64,000 bases of DNA from CAVSMC01 sp963798655 (GTDB lineage: Bacteria; Pseudomonadota; Gammaproteobacteria; Burkholderiales; Casimicrobiaceae). Within the stretch, counting starts at the first letter, position 1, and every line of letters starts with the position of its first letter. The notes beneath the pieces are model-generated. The model saw nothing but the letters and a program-made list of their open reading frames with translations. It ran no database searches and was not told the DNA's origin. The stretch lies in assembly GCA_963798655.1 (NCBI GenBank), contig CAWCUH010000012.1, positions 124,001-188,000 of the forward strand, written 5' to 3'. The position numbers were made by a program, and so were the translations under genes. This document shows positions 9,131 to 18,724 of the stretch, piece by piece.

Positions 9131-9325
9131 TCAGCGACGCACCCGCGACAGGTAGCGCGCCTGCATTGCCTCGACCCGGTTCATCGTCTCGGTATCGACG
9201 TACACGGTGCGCCCGCATTCGCACTTGAGCTCCGAGCCGGGGACGAGCGGCAATTCATGCCCGAGCCGCCGGCCGCATGCGCGGCATTGAACGACGACAC
9301 AAAGCTGGACGTCGAGGACTTCCAC
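9131..9325 (-). CDS. small zinc-ribbon-like protein
   Basis: This 64-residue protein has a GTG start and carries CRACGRRLGHE and, 20 residues later, KCECGRTVYVD. That is a CxxC...CxC arrangement typical of a small zinc ribbon. No wider family was recognised. It lies 24 bp upstream of the alpha-glucosidase on the same strand and could be co-transcribed. Confidence 0.6.
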   Translation of the reverse strand: MEVLDVQLCVVVQCRACGRRLGHELPLVPGSELKCECGRTVYVDTETMNRVEAMQARYLSRVRR

Positions 9326-9436
9326 GGTTCCCCCCGGGAGCCCGTCCCGACCGGAACGTTTGAAAATATTACAGCATCGGCGTCTCGTCCGCTCTGTGCG
9401 CCAGGGTACGCGTCGGCTCCAGCCGCCGCGGCTGCC

Positions 9437-10510
9437 TCACCCCGGCAGACTGCGCATCACGACCAGATCCTGGTGGTTGCCGATCGCTGCCGGAACGATC
9501 TCGATCACCTCGAACCATGTCGACCATCGGTTGCGCACATACGCGCACTGATGGAACGCGGTGCCATAGTAGTCGGCGTCCTCGAGGATCGCATCGAGCG
9601 CATGGCGCTCCTTGCCGAACACGAACCCGCTTCGCCGGTAGGCGTCGATCGACGCTTCGCCGCGCAGGCCGCGGCTCGCGGCCTGCTCGCCGAGAATCGA
9701 CAACAGCACGAGGCCCCGCGGCTGCGTGATTCGCGCGAGCTCCTCGAGCCATCGCAGCTGCACCGACTCGCGCAGGTGCGTGACCACCGAGAGACCGACG
9801 ACGACGTCGAATGCGCTCTGTCCGAACCGCGTGGGCGGCAGCAGCGGAACCGATTCGTACGCGCCGCCAAGCGCGCTGCGGCACCATCCGATGTTGTCCG
9901 CATCGACATCGACGCCCACGTAATCGACCCCGTCGATGCGAGACAGGAAGCGTGCGAGCCGGCCGCAACCGACGCCCCAATCGAGAACGCGCGTGCCGTG
10001 CGTGATCGGCATGCCGTGCCGCGCGCACACCGCTTCGACGTTGCGTGCCATCGACGCGCCCTCGAGGCGAAAGACGTCGGCGCTGTCGCTGCCCGAGATG
10101 CGCGCGATCCTTCTTGCCGCCGGCAGCGCGACGTCGGCGTCGGCTGCGCCGCGCAGCGGAACCCACACCGACTGCGCCGGCCACAACGACCGGCGCGTGC
10201 GTGCATCGACGCATTCGACGCGAACGTCGGCAGCGGCGAGCTCCGATTCGGACAGCGCGATGCGCGCACGGAATCCGCCTGCGTCGGCATTCGGCAAGAA
10301 CGGGAACGCGACGGCCAGATTCGGCAGCCGGATGCCGGCCGTGAACCAGTCGACCGGACGGCCGTTCACCTCGACCGAAGGCACGCAGGCTTCGTCGGCC
10401 GTCTCGATCCACCCGCCAAGCACGAGCGCCGACCCGACGACGCGTGCGAGGTCGATGCACCACGCGCCGGAGCCGAACCACTCGCGCAACGGCTGCAGGT
10501 CGGGCTCCAT
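9437..10510 (-). CDS. class I SAM-dependent methyltransferase
   Basis: The product has 357 residues from ATG 10510 (MEPDLQPLREWF). The C-terminal half is a Rossmann methyltransferase: motif I VLDWGVGCGRLARFL, the acidic end of strand 2 VGVDVDADNI, and post-motif strand FDVVVGLSVVTHL. The N-terminal 140 residues form a beta-rich domain of unknown role, possibly for a carbohydrate or lipid substrate. A longer frame to 10633 is open, but its residues are composition-biased. It is divergent from the LOG-family gene, about 100 bp apart. The substrate is unknown. Confidence 0.8.
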   Translation of the reverse strand: MEPDLQPLREWFGSGAWCIDLARVVGSALVLGGWIETADEACVPSVEVNGRPVDWFTAGIRLPNLAVAFPFLPNADAGGFRARIALSESELAAADVRVECVDARTRRSLWPAQSVWVPLRGAADADVALPAARRIARISGSDSADVFRLEGASMARNVEAVCARHGMPITHGTRVLDWGVGCGRLARFLSRIDGVDYVGVDVDADNIGWCRSALGGAYESVPLLPPTRFGQSAFDVVVGLSVVTHLRESVQLRWLEELARITQPRGLVLLSILGEQAASRGLRGEASIDAYRRSGFVFGKERHALDAILEDADYYGTAFHQCAYVRNRWSTWFEVIEIVPAAIGNHQDLVVMRSLPG

Positions 10511-10610
10511 GATGCGATCATACCTGCCGGCACCGGCTTGCCGTGCCGGCGCAAGAGCTGCGTCACCCGCCCGAGCACTTGTCAACGTCGACGAACCTTC
10601 GGATCCCGCC

Positions 10611-11411
10611 TTGAGCCATCCAAGCTCCTCCAATCGCCACCCGCTCGCCTACAAGAACGCCGCATTCCTCGAGAGCGCGGCCGCGCGACCGCTGCGCATC
10701 CTCGCCGAGTATCTCGAGCCGCTCGAGGTGTTCAGCCGCGAGCACATTCGCGACACGATCGTGTTCTTCGGCTCGGCGCGCCTCACCGCCGACGGTCCGC
10801 TCGGTCGCTATTACAACGAGGCGCGCGAGCTCGCGCGGCTGGTGACCGAATGGTCGAACGGCCTCGCTTCGAACGCGCGCCGCTACGTCGTCTGCTCGGG
10901 CGGCGGAGGCGGCATCATGGAAGCGGCCAACCGCGGCGCGCGCGACGCCGGCGGCCGCACGATCGGGCTCAACATCGGGCTGCCGCACGAGCAGCGCCCG
11001 AACCCGTATGTCTCGGCGGAGCTCTTGTTCGAGTTCCGCTACTTTTTCATGCGCAAGCTGTGGTTCTCGCACCTTGCGCGCGCGCTCGTCGTTTTTCCGG
11101 GCGGCTTCGGCACGCTCGACGAGCTGACCGACATCCTGACGCTGTCGCAGACGCGCAAGCTGAGCCGCCCGATCCCGATCGTGCTGTACGGCTCGACCTA
11201 CTGGAACGAGGTGGTGAATTTCGAGGCGCTCGCGCGCCACGGCATGATCGACGTCGATGATCTGCAGCTCTTCACGTACGCCGACGATCCGGCGTCGGCG
11301 CTGGCGCTGCTGCAATCGGGCGTCTCGGTCGAGCCCGAAGCGGTCGCACCGGCGTTCGCGCATTCGCAAACGCCGCCGCAGAAAGCGGCGCCGCCGGGAC
11401 GGCCGATTTGA
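10611..11411 (+). CDS. LOG family nucleotide phosphoribohydrolase
   Basis: From TTG 10611 the protein has 266 residues. It carries the LOG hallmarks: SGGGGGIMEAANRGA (about 96-110) and PGGFGTLDE (163-171), once annotated as lysine decarboxylase. LOG proteins cleave nucleoside 5'-monophosphates such as cytokinin ribotides to the free base. The N-terminal 45 residues are an extension seen in the longer bacterial LOG group. No ATG occurs upstream in a credible position, so the TTG start is uncertain. Confidence 0.85.
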   Translation: MSHPSSSNRHPLAYKNAAFLESAAARPLRILAEYLEPLEVFSREHIRDTIVFFGSARLTADGPLGRYYNEARELARLVTEWSNGLASNARRYVVCSGGGGGIMEAANRGARDAGGRTIGLNIGLPHEQRPNPYVSAELLFEFRYFFMRKLWFSHLARALVVFPGGFGTLDELTDILTLSQTRKLSRPIPIVLYGSTYWNEVVNFEALARHGMIDVDDLQLFTYADDPASALALLQSGVSVEPEAVAPAFAHSQTPPQKAAPPGRPI

Positions 11412-11431
11412 TGGCGCGCTCGCGCGCGGCG

Positions 11432-12268
11432 TCAGCGCAGATCCGCCGTCGCGACGTGGTCCATGTCGTCGAACACCTGGTTCTCGCCGACCATCCCCCA
11501 GATGAACGTGTAGGCCTGCGTGCCGACGCCCGAATGGATCGACCAGCTCGGGCTCACCACCGCCTGCTCGTTGCGCACGACGATGTGGCGCGTCTCGTCG
11601 GGCCGGCCGCACATGTGGAACACCGCCGCGTCGGGCGGCAGCGCGAAGTAGAAATAGACTTCCATCCGCCGCTCGTGCGTGTGCGTCGGGAACGTGTTCC
11701 AGACGCTGCCCGGCTCGAGCACCGTCATGCCCATTGTCAGCTGGCAGGTATCGACGACGCCGGGCACGAGCAGCTTGTAGATCGTGCGGCGATTGGCCGT
11801 CTTCGCGTCCCCGAGCGTCGTCGGTGATGCATCCGCCTGCGTGACCTTGCGCGTCGCGCACCGGCGGTGGGCCGGCGCGCTGTTCAGATAGAACTTCGCG
11901 GGGCTCGCCGCATCGGCGCTGCGAAAGCGCACGTCGCGCGCACCCATGCCGACGTAGAGCGCATCGCGATGCGCGAGGGCGTGCGTTTCGCCGTCGACGA
12001 AAACCGATCCGGGGCCGCCGACGTTGATCACGCCGAGCTCGCGCCGCTCGAGGAACGCGCCCACGGCGAACTGCCTCGCAAGGTCGGCTGCGAAGCCGAC
12101 GTCGTCGCGGACGGGCATCGCGCCGCCGACGACGATGCGGTCGATCTGGCTGTACGTGAGCGCGACCTCGCCGGCGACGAACAGCCGCTCGACGAGGAAC
12201 TGCCGGCGCAGACCCGCGGAGTCGAGCGTCTTCGCGTGATCGCTGTGAATCGGTTGACGAATGTCCAT
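11432..12268 (-). CDS. kduI: 5-dehydro-4-deoxy-D-glucuronate isomerase
   Basis: This 278-residue cupin-fold enzyme has all four zinc ligands at the numbers known from E. coli KduI: His196, His198, Glu203 and His245, within FPTHTHERRMEVYFYF and SIHSGVGT. KduI converts 4-deoxy-L-threo-5-hexosulose uronate, made by pectate or other uronan lyases, to 3-deoxy-D-glycero-2,5-hexodiulosonate. The start ATG 12268 (MDIRQPIHSDHA) matches the family. It is the last gene of the leftward ABC-transporter operon, 21 bp after the ATPase, which suggests the transporter feeds it uronate oligomers. Confidence 0.93.
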   Translation of the reverse strand: MDIRQPIHSDHAKTLDSAGLRRQFLVERLFVAGEVALTYSQIDRIVVGGAMPVRDDVGFAADLARQFAVGAFLERRELGVINVGGPGSVFVDGETHALAHRDALYVGMGARDVRFRSADAASPAKFYLNSAPAHRRCATRKVTQADASPTTLGDAKTANRRTIYKLLVPGVVDTCQLTMGMTVLEPGSVWNTFPTHTHERRMEVYFYFALPPDAAVFHMCGRPDETRHIVVRNEQAVVSPSWSIHSGVGTQAYTFIWGMVGENQVFDDMDHVATADLR

Positions 12269-12289
12269 GACGATGAGAAGTCGATCCAA

Positions 12290-13309
12290 TTACGAGACGG
12301 ACCGCGCAACGCCTTTGAGCGTGAGCTCAGCCGCGCGGTGACAACGGACGAAGTGATTCGGCATGATTTCCTGTTGCACCGGCGCCTGCTCGCGACAGAT
12401 CGGCTGCGCATAGCGGCATCGCGGATGGAAATGGCAGCCCGGCGGCGTGTTCGCCGGATCGGCGACCTCGCCCTGCAGCACGATGCGCTCCGAGCGCAGC
12501 CGCGGGTCGGGCTTCGGCACGGCGGACAGCAGCGCTTCCGTGTACGGGTGCTTCGGCGCGGCGAACAGTTGCTCGGTCGGAGCGGTTTCGACGATGCGGC
12601 CGACGTACATCACGGCAACGCGCTCGCTGATGTGCTTGACGACGCTCAGGTCGTGCGCGACGAACAGGTAGGTAAGCCCGAGCTTTTCCTGCAACTCGAG
12701 CAGCAGGTTGAGAATCTGCGCCTGCACCGATACATCGAGCGCGGAGACGGGCTCGTCGGCGACGACCAGCCGCGGGTTGAGCGCGAGCGCGCGCGCGATG
12801 CCGATGCGCTGGCGCTGTCCGCCCGAGAACGCATGCGGATAGCGGCGCATGTATTCGGGACGAAGCCCGACCAGGCGCAGCAGCTCGACGACGCGATCGG
12901 TGCGCTGTCGCGGGTCGCCTTCGCCGTGAACGAGCAACGGCTCGCCGACGATGTCGAGCAGCGTCATCCGCGGATTGAGCGAGCTGAACGGATCCTGGAA
13001 GATCATCTGCATCTGCCGCCGCAGCGCGCGCAGCCGGTGCTTCGGTACCGTCGCGACGTCGATCGTCTCGTCGCCGTCGGACAGCAGCACTTCTCCGGCC
13101 GTCGGTCGGATCGCGCGCAGGATGCAGCGCGACGTCGTCGTCTTGCCGCAGCCGCTCTCGCCGACGAGCGACAGCGTCTCGCCCTTGTTCAGGAAGAACG
13201 TGACGTCGTCGACGGCCTTCACCTGACCGATGGTCTTCTGCAGCAGTCCGCGACGGATCGGGAAATACTTCTTCAGACCCCGCACGTCGAGGAGTCGGCT
13301 GGATGGCAT
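12290..13309 (-). CDS. ABC transporter ATP-binding protein, OppF/DppF type
   Basis: The 339-residue ATPase has Walker A GESGCGKTT (50-58), Q-loop FQDPFSSLNP, signature SGGQRQRIGIARAL (from 162), Walker B LVVADEP (181-187) and the H-loop in VAHDLSVV. The C-terminal oligopeptide-ABC extension contains the Cys-rich motif PPGCHFHPRCRYAQPIC, which in this family can bind an Fe-S cluster. It pairs with the OppD-type ATPase upstream in the same operon to power import. Confidence 0.93.
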   Translation of the reverse strand: MPSSRLLDVRGLKKYFPIRRGLLQKTIGQVKAVDDVTFFLNKGETLSLVGESGCGKTTTSRCILRAIRPTAGEVLLSDGDETIDVATVPKHRLRALRRQMQMIFQDPFSSLNPRMTLLDIVGEPLLVHGEGDPRQRTDRVVELLRLVGLRPEYMRRYPHAFSGGQRQRIGIARALALNPRLVVADEPVSALDVSVQAQILNLLLELQEKLGLTYLFVAHDLSVVKHISERVAVMYVGRIVETAPTEQLFAAPKHPYTEALLSAVPKPDPRLRSERIVLQGEVADPANTPPGCHFHPRCRYAQPICREQAPVQQEIMPNHFVRCHRAAELTLKGVARSVS

Positions 13310-13350
13310 GGCGGTCGCGCGCGGTCATTGGTCGGCCTGGCTTCGCGCGC

Positions 13351-14352
13351 TCATTGGTAGAGGAAACAACCCGCCTTGCGGCCTTCGCCGACGGCGACGA
13401 GATCCGGCTGCCGCCTGTCGCAGCGGCCGGCGATCGACGATGCGCATCGCGGGTGGAACGGACATCCGTCGGGACGGTTGAACGGATGCGGGATCGATCC
13501 GCTGATCGTCGGCAGCCGCACACGCGGCGTCGACTCGATGCTCGGTATCGACTGCAGCAGCGCCTTCGTGTACGGGTGCTTCGGATCGTGGAAGATTTCG
13601 TCGACGCTTCCCTGCTCGACGACGCGGCCGAGATACATGACGACGACGTCGTCGGCCATCTCGGCGACAACGCCCAGATTGTGCGTGATCAGCATGATCG
13701 CCATGCCGCGCTCTCGCTGGATCGTGCGCAACAGGTCGAGGATCTGCGCCTGCGTCGTCACGTCGAGCGCCGTGGTCGGCTCGTCGGCGATCAGCAGCCG
13801 CGGATCGCAGGAGAGCGCGATCGCGATCATCGCGCGCTGTCGCAGGCCGCCCGAAAGCTCGAACGAGTACTCGTCGATCCGCCGCTCGGGCTTCGGAATG
13901 CCGACGCTGCGCAGTGCCTCGATGCCGCGCTCGCGCGCCTCCTTGCGGCTCACGTCGTTGTGCAGCATCACCGCTTCGATGATCTGCGCGCCGATCGTGT
14001 GCACCGGGCTGAACGACGTCATCGGCTCCTGGAAGATGAGGCCGATGTCGCCGCCGCGGATCGCGCGGATCTCGCGGCCGTTCGGCTTGAGCTTCACGAG
14101 GTCGACCTGCGATCCGTCGCTGCGCGTGAGGAAGATCTCGCCGTCGACGATGCGGCCCGGCGGCTCGACGATGCGCAGGATCGACTGCGCGGTGACGCTC
14201 TTGCCGCAGCCGCTCTCGCCGACGATGCCGACCGTCTTGCCTGGAAGGACGTCGAACGACGCGCCGTCGACGGCCTTGGTCGTCCCCTCGTCCTGGAAGA
14301 AGCTCGTGCGCAGGTTGCGCACCGACAGCAGCGGCTTCGTGTCGTGCTGCAT
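13351..14352 (-). CDS. ABC transporter ATP-binding protein, OppD/DppD type
   Basis: The 333-residue ATPase has Walker A GESGCGKS (45-52), signature ELSGGLRQRAMIAIAL, Walker B LLIADEPTTALD, and a C-terminal DGCPFHPRC element like its partner. In the signature, GGLRQR replaces the more common GGMRQR. It lies 6 bp downstream of the permease gene and 41 bp upstream of the second ATPase. Confidence 0.93.
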   Translation of the reverse strand: MQHDTKPLLSVRNLRTSFFQDEGTTKAVDGASFDVLPGKTVGIVGESGCGKSVTAQSILRIVEPPGRIVDGEIFLTRSDGSQVDLVKLKPNGREIRAIRGGDIGLIFQEPMTSFSPVHTIGAQIIEAVMLHNDVSRKEARERGIEALRSVGIPKPERRIDEYSFELSGGLRQRAMIAIALSCDPRLLIADEPTTALDVTTQAQILDLLRTIQRERGMAIMLITHNLGVVAEMADDVVVMYLGRVVEQGSVDEIFHDPKHPYTKALLQSIPSIESTPRVRLPTISGSIPHPFNRPDGCPFHPRCASSIAGRCDRRQPDLVAVGEGRKAGCFLYQ

Positions 14353-14358
14353 CGCTCG

Positions 14359-15561
14359 CTACAGGTACGGGTCGGCGGCGTCGCGGATGCCGTCGCCCAT
14401 GAAATTGAACGCGAGCACCGCAACGATCACGGCGAGCGACGGAATTAAGAGCCACGGCGAGATGACGAGCGCCTGGATGTTCTGCGCATCCTGCAACAGG
14501 ACGCCCCAGCTGATCGCCGGCGGCCGCAGGCCGAGGCCGAGGAACGAGAGCGACGTCTCGCTGATGATGATCGCCGGGATCGCGAGCGTCGTCGCCGCGA
14601 TGATGTGGCTCACGAACGACGGCACCATGTGGCGGAAGATGATCCTGCCCTTGCTGCAGCCGACGAGCTCCGCCGCCATCACGAAGTCTTCCTGCTTGAG
14701 CGAGATGAACCGGCCGCGGACGACGCGCGCGAGCTCGGTCCAGCCGATCAGCGAGATGATGATGGTGATCGCGAAGTAAACCTGCACGACGCTCCAGTCG
14801 CTCGGCAGCGCCGCGGCGAGACCCATCCACAAAGGGATCGTCGGGATCGAGCGCAGGATCTCGATGATCCGCTGGATCACCGTGTCGATGATGCCGCCGA
14901 AATAGCCGGAGACGCCGCCGAGCGCCACGCCAAGCACGAGCGACAGCGCGACGCTCACGAGCCCGATCGTCATCGATGTGCGCGTCGCGTACATCAGCCG
15001 CGACCACACGTCGCGGCCCTGCATGTCGGTACCCAACAGGAACAGCGTCTCCCCGGCCTTGGCGCCTTCGACGCCGAACAGGTGCCGATCGGCCGGGATG
15101 AAGCCGAACATTTCGTACGGCTCGCCGTGGGCGAAGAACCGGATCGCGGTCTTGGTCGTCGTGTCGGGCACGTAAACGCGCTTGAACGTCATCGGATCGC
15201 GTGCGCCCTTCAGCGCGTACACGTACGGCTTCACGCTGCCGTCGTCGATCCAGTGAATGCTCTGCGGCGCGATCAGCGAGCGCTGCGCGTCGGACTCCTG
15301 CGGATCGGCGTAGGCAAAGAAGTCGGCGAATAGCGAAACCAGGTAGAACGCGATCAGCACGATCGTTCCGCCGGCCGCGAGCTTGTGCTTGCGAAAGCGC
15401 CACCACATCAGCTGCCACTGCGTGGCGACCGCGATGCGCTGCTCGGCGACCCCCGCTTCGGGCTCCGCTGCCGCGGGCGCGCCGGCAACGACGGCCGGCT
15501 CGAACGCGTCTTCCGCGCCCGAGTGCGCCGTCGGCTGCTGCGCGGCCGGCCGCTGCGCCAT
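14359..15561 (-). CDS. ABC transporter permease, OppC/DppC type
   Basis: The 400-residue permease has an N-terminal Ala/Pro/Glu-rich cytoplasmic stretch (about 1-45), a first membrane segment near 60-80, and a periplasmic loop of about 100 residues. Five further segments carry the EAA loop (MAAELVGCSKGRIIFRHM), where the ATPase docks. The long periplasmic loop is typical of large OppC members with oligosaccharide or long-peptide transporters. Its ATG overlaps the stop of the upstream permease by one base. Confidence 0.92.
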   Translation of the reverse strand: MAQRPAAQQPTAHSGAEDAFEPAVVAGAPAAAEPEAGVAEQRIAVATQWQLMWWRFRKHKLAAGGTIVLIAFYLVSLFADFFAYADPQESDAQRSLIAPQSIHWIDDGSVKPYVYALKGARDPMTFKRVYVPDTTTKTAIRFFAHGEPYEMFGFIPADRHLFGVEGAKAGETLFLLGTDMQGRDVWSRLMYATRTSMTIGLVSVALSLVLGVALGGVSGYFGGIIDTVIQRIIEILRSIPTIPLWMGLAAALPSDWSVVQVYFAITIIISLIGWTELARVVRGRFISLKQEDFVMAAELVGCSKGRIIFRHMVPSFVSHIIAATTLAIPAIIISETSLSFLGLGLRPPAISWGVLLQDAQNIQALVISPWLLIPSLAVIVAVLAFNFMGDGIRDAADPYL

Positions 15562-16550
15562 CACTGCCGGCCGAAACGGATGCGCGGGTCGACCCACATC
15601 AACAGCAGGTCCGAGACGAACGTGCCGACGACCGTCAGCACGCCGAGCAGCAGCACGATCGTGCCGGCGAGGAACATGTCCTGCGCGATCAGCGCCTTCA
15701 GCAGAAGCGGACCGACGGTCGGCAGGCTCAGCACCAGCGAGACGATGATGCTGCCGGAGACTACGTACGGCAGCAGGTAGCCGATGGTGCTCACGAACGG
15801 ATTCAACGCGACGCGCACCGGGTAGCGCATGATCACGCGGTATTCGGACAAGCCGCGCGCGCGCGCCGTCATCACGTACGGCTTGCGCAATTCGTCGAGG
15901 AGGTTCGATCGCATGATGCGGATCAGCTGCGCGGTGCCGGCGACGCCGAGGACGATCGCCGGAATCGGCAGGTGCTTCGTGAGATCCCACAGCTTCAGCA
16001 TGCTCCACGGGGCGTCGGCGAGATCGGGCGAAAAGAGGCCGCCGACGTTCGCATCGAAGTAGGCGAAGCCGACGTACATGACGATCAGCGCGAGCAGGAA
16101 ACCGGGAAATGCAAGGCCGATGAAGCCGACGAACGTGAACACGTAGTCGAGAAACGAGTACGGATAGACGGCCGAATAGATGCCGATCGGCAAGGCGATC
16201 GCCCACGTGAAGATGATCGCCGCCACCGATATGACGACGGTGAGCGTCAAGCGGTCGCCGATCACGTCGGACACCGGCCGCCCCCACTCCATCGCCATGC
16301 CGAAATTGCCCTGCAGGATGAGGCCCATCCACTTCACGTACTGCACGGTGATCGGCTTGTCGAGGCCGAGCTGCTCACGCAGCGCCGCCGCCTCGCCCTC
16401 CGATACCGCGCTGCCCGACGCCGACATCGAGGCGATGTACGACGTCACGTAGTCGCCGGGCGGCAAGTGGATGATCATGAACGACAGCACGGAGATCGCC
16501 CACACCGTCAGCACGGCGAGCATCAATCGGCGCACGATGTAGGAGAGCAC
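15561..16550 (-). CDS. ABC transporter permease, OppB/DppB type
   Basis: The 329-residue protein starts with GTG (MLSYIVRRLMLAVLTVW, the standard OppB opening) and has six membrane segments with an EAA motif (TARARGLSEYRVIMRYPVR). It forms the heterodimeric channel with the OppC-type protein. The gene starts about 110 bp after the binding-protein gene; that gap holds an inverted-repeat element. Confidence 0.92.
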   Translation of the reverse strand: MLSYIVRRLMLAVLTVWAISVLSFMIIHLPPGDYVTSYIASMSASGSAVSEGEAAALREQLGLDKPITVQYVKWMGLILQGNFGMAMEWGRPVSDVIGDRLTLTVVISVAAIIFTWAIALPIGIYSAVYPYSFLDYVFTFVGFIGLAFPGFLLALIVMYVGFAYFDANVGGLFSPDLADAPWSMLKLWDLTKHLPIPAIVLGVAGTAQLIRIMRSNLLDELRKPYVMTARARGLSEYRVIMRYPVRVALNPFVSTIGYLLPYVVSGSIIVSLVLSLPTVGPLLLKALIAQDMFLAGTIVLLLGVLTVVGTFVSDLLLMWVDPRIRFGRQ

Positions 16551-16563
16551 GGCTGCTCCGGGA

Positions 16564-16638
16564 CGTCATTCCCGCGCAAGCGGGGATCCAGTGGCGTTCG
16601 GACAAGAGACGCTGGGTCCCCGCTCGCGCGGGGACGAC
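16564..16638. repeat. REP-like inverted repeat between transporter genes
   Basis: Two GC-rich palindromic units face each other. The left unit (about 16564-16590, CGTCATTCCCGCGC...) is an imperfect reverse complement of the right unit (about 16611-16638, ...GCGCGGGGACGACC). Each can also form its own hairpin, for example GTCCCCGC with GCGGGGAC. It resembles the dispersed CGTCATTCCCGCG-type repeats of beta- and gammaproteobacteria. A related unit lies at 61140-61210. Sited between the binding-protein gene and the permeases, it may lower downstream expression or stabilise the upstream mRNA. Confidence 0.7.
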
Positions 16639-16659
16639 CAGCTTGAAGCGGCCAGCATC

Positions 16660-18724
16660 CTACTTGAAGTAGAACGTGATCGGCATCGACGTGTGCGGCG
16701 TGCGGGCGTGCTGCGCGTTGATCTGCCGCTCGGGCACGTTACCCATGTTGTTCTTCACAATGCGCACGCCCATGAATGCCGGCGACTGGCCGACGGTGCC
16801 GATGCTCCAGGTCTGCTCGACGATGATCTTCCAGATCTCCTTCGCGTTCTTCACGCGGTCCTCCTCCTTCGCGCCGAACGACGCGCGGAACAGATCGTAC
16901 GCGCGCAGCATCTCGGGATCATCGGGCTTCTTGCCGGACGCACCCTTCGACGCATACCACTTGGCGAACGCCATGCCCATGTGGCTTTCCGCAGCGTCGA
17001 CGGGAAGCGCGTGGCGCGGGAACAGGAACAGCATCTCGGAGCCGTCGTTCGCCCACGTGATGATCTGGTTCTCGTTGCCGTTGTCGCGGGTGAACGCGAG
17101 GTTGCGCTCGAGCTCCTTCACATCGACGTCGACGCCGATCTTCTTCCACTGCTGCTTGATCATCTCGCCGACCTGCGTGTACGGCACGAACTGGCCGCCG
17201 ACGGTGACCATCTCGAGGCGCAGCCGCCCCTTGCCGTCGTTGCGCAGCCGGTAACCGTCGGCGTCCTTCTTCGCAAGGCCGACCTTGTCGAGCAGATCGT
17301 TCGCCTGCTTGAGATCGAGCACGCGCCCACTTCTTGTTCTACTCGGCACCCGGCGAGTAGTACGTGTCCGGTGCGGGCGCAACCGAGCCCGCGGTGCCGA
17401 CGCCGAGCCAGAACGCCTCGTTCAGCTGGTCGCGATCGATCCCGAGCGCGAGCGCGTGGCGGAAATCCTTGTTGCGCAGCAGCTTCGCGATCTCCGGGTC
17501 GCCCTCGTACGAGTTGCCGATGTGCAGCGCGACGTCCGACCCGTTGAGGCCCGGGTCGAGGTGCACCGTGTAGTTGCCCTTCTTCGCGTTCTCGAGGAAC
17601 ACCGGCAGCTTCGCGAGCCCCATGTGCCGTTCCTGGATGTCGTACTCGCCGGCGATCGCACGGAGGTTCGCGACCTCGGTGTTCTCGGCGAGCGTCATCG
17701 TGATGCGGTCGATGTACGGAAGCTGGTTGCCTGCGCTGTCGACGGCCCAGAAGTACGGATTGCGCTCCATCGACCACGTCGGCGTGTTGATCGGCGACAC
17801 CGTCTTCCAGGGCGTCATCACCGGCAGCTCGGGGTTGAGCGCCCAGCTGTACTTCATCTTGAGCAGCGACACCCAGTTGTCGAAGCCGAGCTCCTTCGCC
17901 TTCTTGTTGACCGCGTCCTCGGACGAATATTTCGGCAGGTACTGCTTGAGGTAATGCGCCGGCGCGTACGCGCCGCCGAAGTTCTGGAAGCCGCCGCGCG
18001 TCGCGAGCCCCGCACCGATCGCCGTGCTGCCGGCGAGCTGATAGACGAAGAACGCATACGGCTCCGGAAATTCGAACGCGACCGTGTAGTCGTCGACCTT
18101 GCGCATCTTGCCGTCCTTGCCGTCGATCTGGAACTCGAAGAACGGCGTCGGCACGATGTTCTTGTTGAGATAGATATCGTTGTACCAGAACATGAAGTCG
18201 TCGGCGGTGAACGGCTTGCCGTCGGACCACTTCGCGCCTTTGCGCAGGTGGATCGTCGTCGTCTTGCCGTCGTCGCTCACCTTCCAGTCGCGCGCGAGCG
18301 CCGGGACGATTTTCGTGCCCGTGTAGTCGAAGGTGAGTATCTTGTCCATCGAGTTGATGCGGTTGCCGTTCTCGTGATCGGCGGGGCCGGTGAACGCACG
18401 GCGCCAGTTGCCGCCGTACTTGCCGATCTCGTGCAGCGGCTTCACGACGAACAGCTGCGAAGGCTCAGGCAGCCGCTTGTCGACCGCCGGCAGCTTCCCG
18501 GCTTTCACCTGCACGGCGAGCACCGGCGCATCCTTGAACGTCTTCGGATACGCCTTGGTGTCGAGCAGGATCGTCGGGCCTTCCAGCTTGCCGATCAGCG
18601 ACGAGCCGATCTTCGGGGCATCGGTCGGCGCCGGCGTTTGCGCGGCAGCCATTCCGACGCCCAGCGAGAGTGTGCCGAGCACGGCGATGCCGGCCAGCGC
18701 GCGTATCGGGCGCATCCATTCCAT
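16660..18724 (-). pseudogene. ABC transporter substrate-binding protein, large family-5 type (interrupted)
   Basis: From ATG 18724, preceded by a good AGGGAGG site, the frame gives a signal peptide (to AAAQTPAP) and an extracellular solute-binding protein (family 5, oligopeptide/oligosaccharide type). It stops at TAG 17339-17341 after 461 residues. The same protein continues (NKKWA, then VLDLKQANDLLDKVGL) to 16660 after skipping one base near 17323. The intact protein would be about 680-690 residues, the large class often tied to oligosaccharides. Two lesions sit within 20 bp: a nonsense codon where Tyr or Trp is expected, and a +1 shift. This is a real pseudogene or a local sequence error. 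It is the first gene of the opp-like/kduI operon. Confidence 0.85.
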
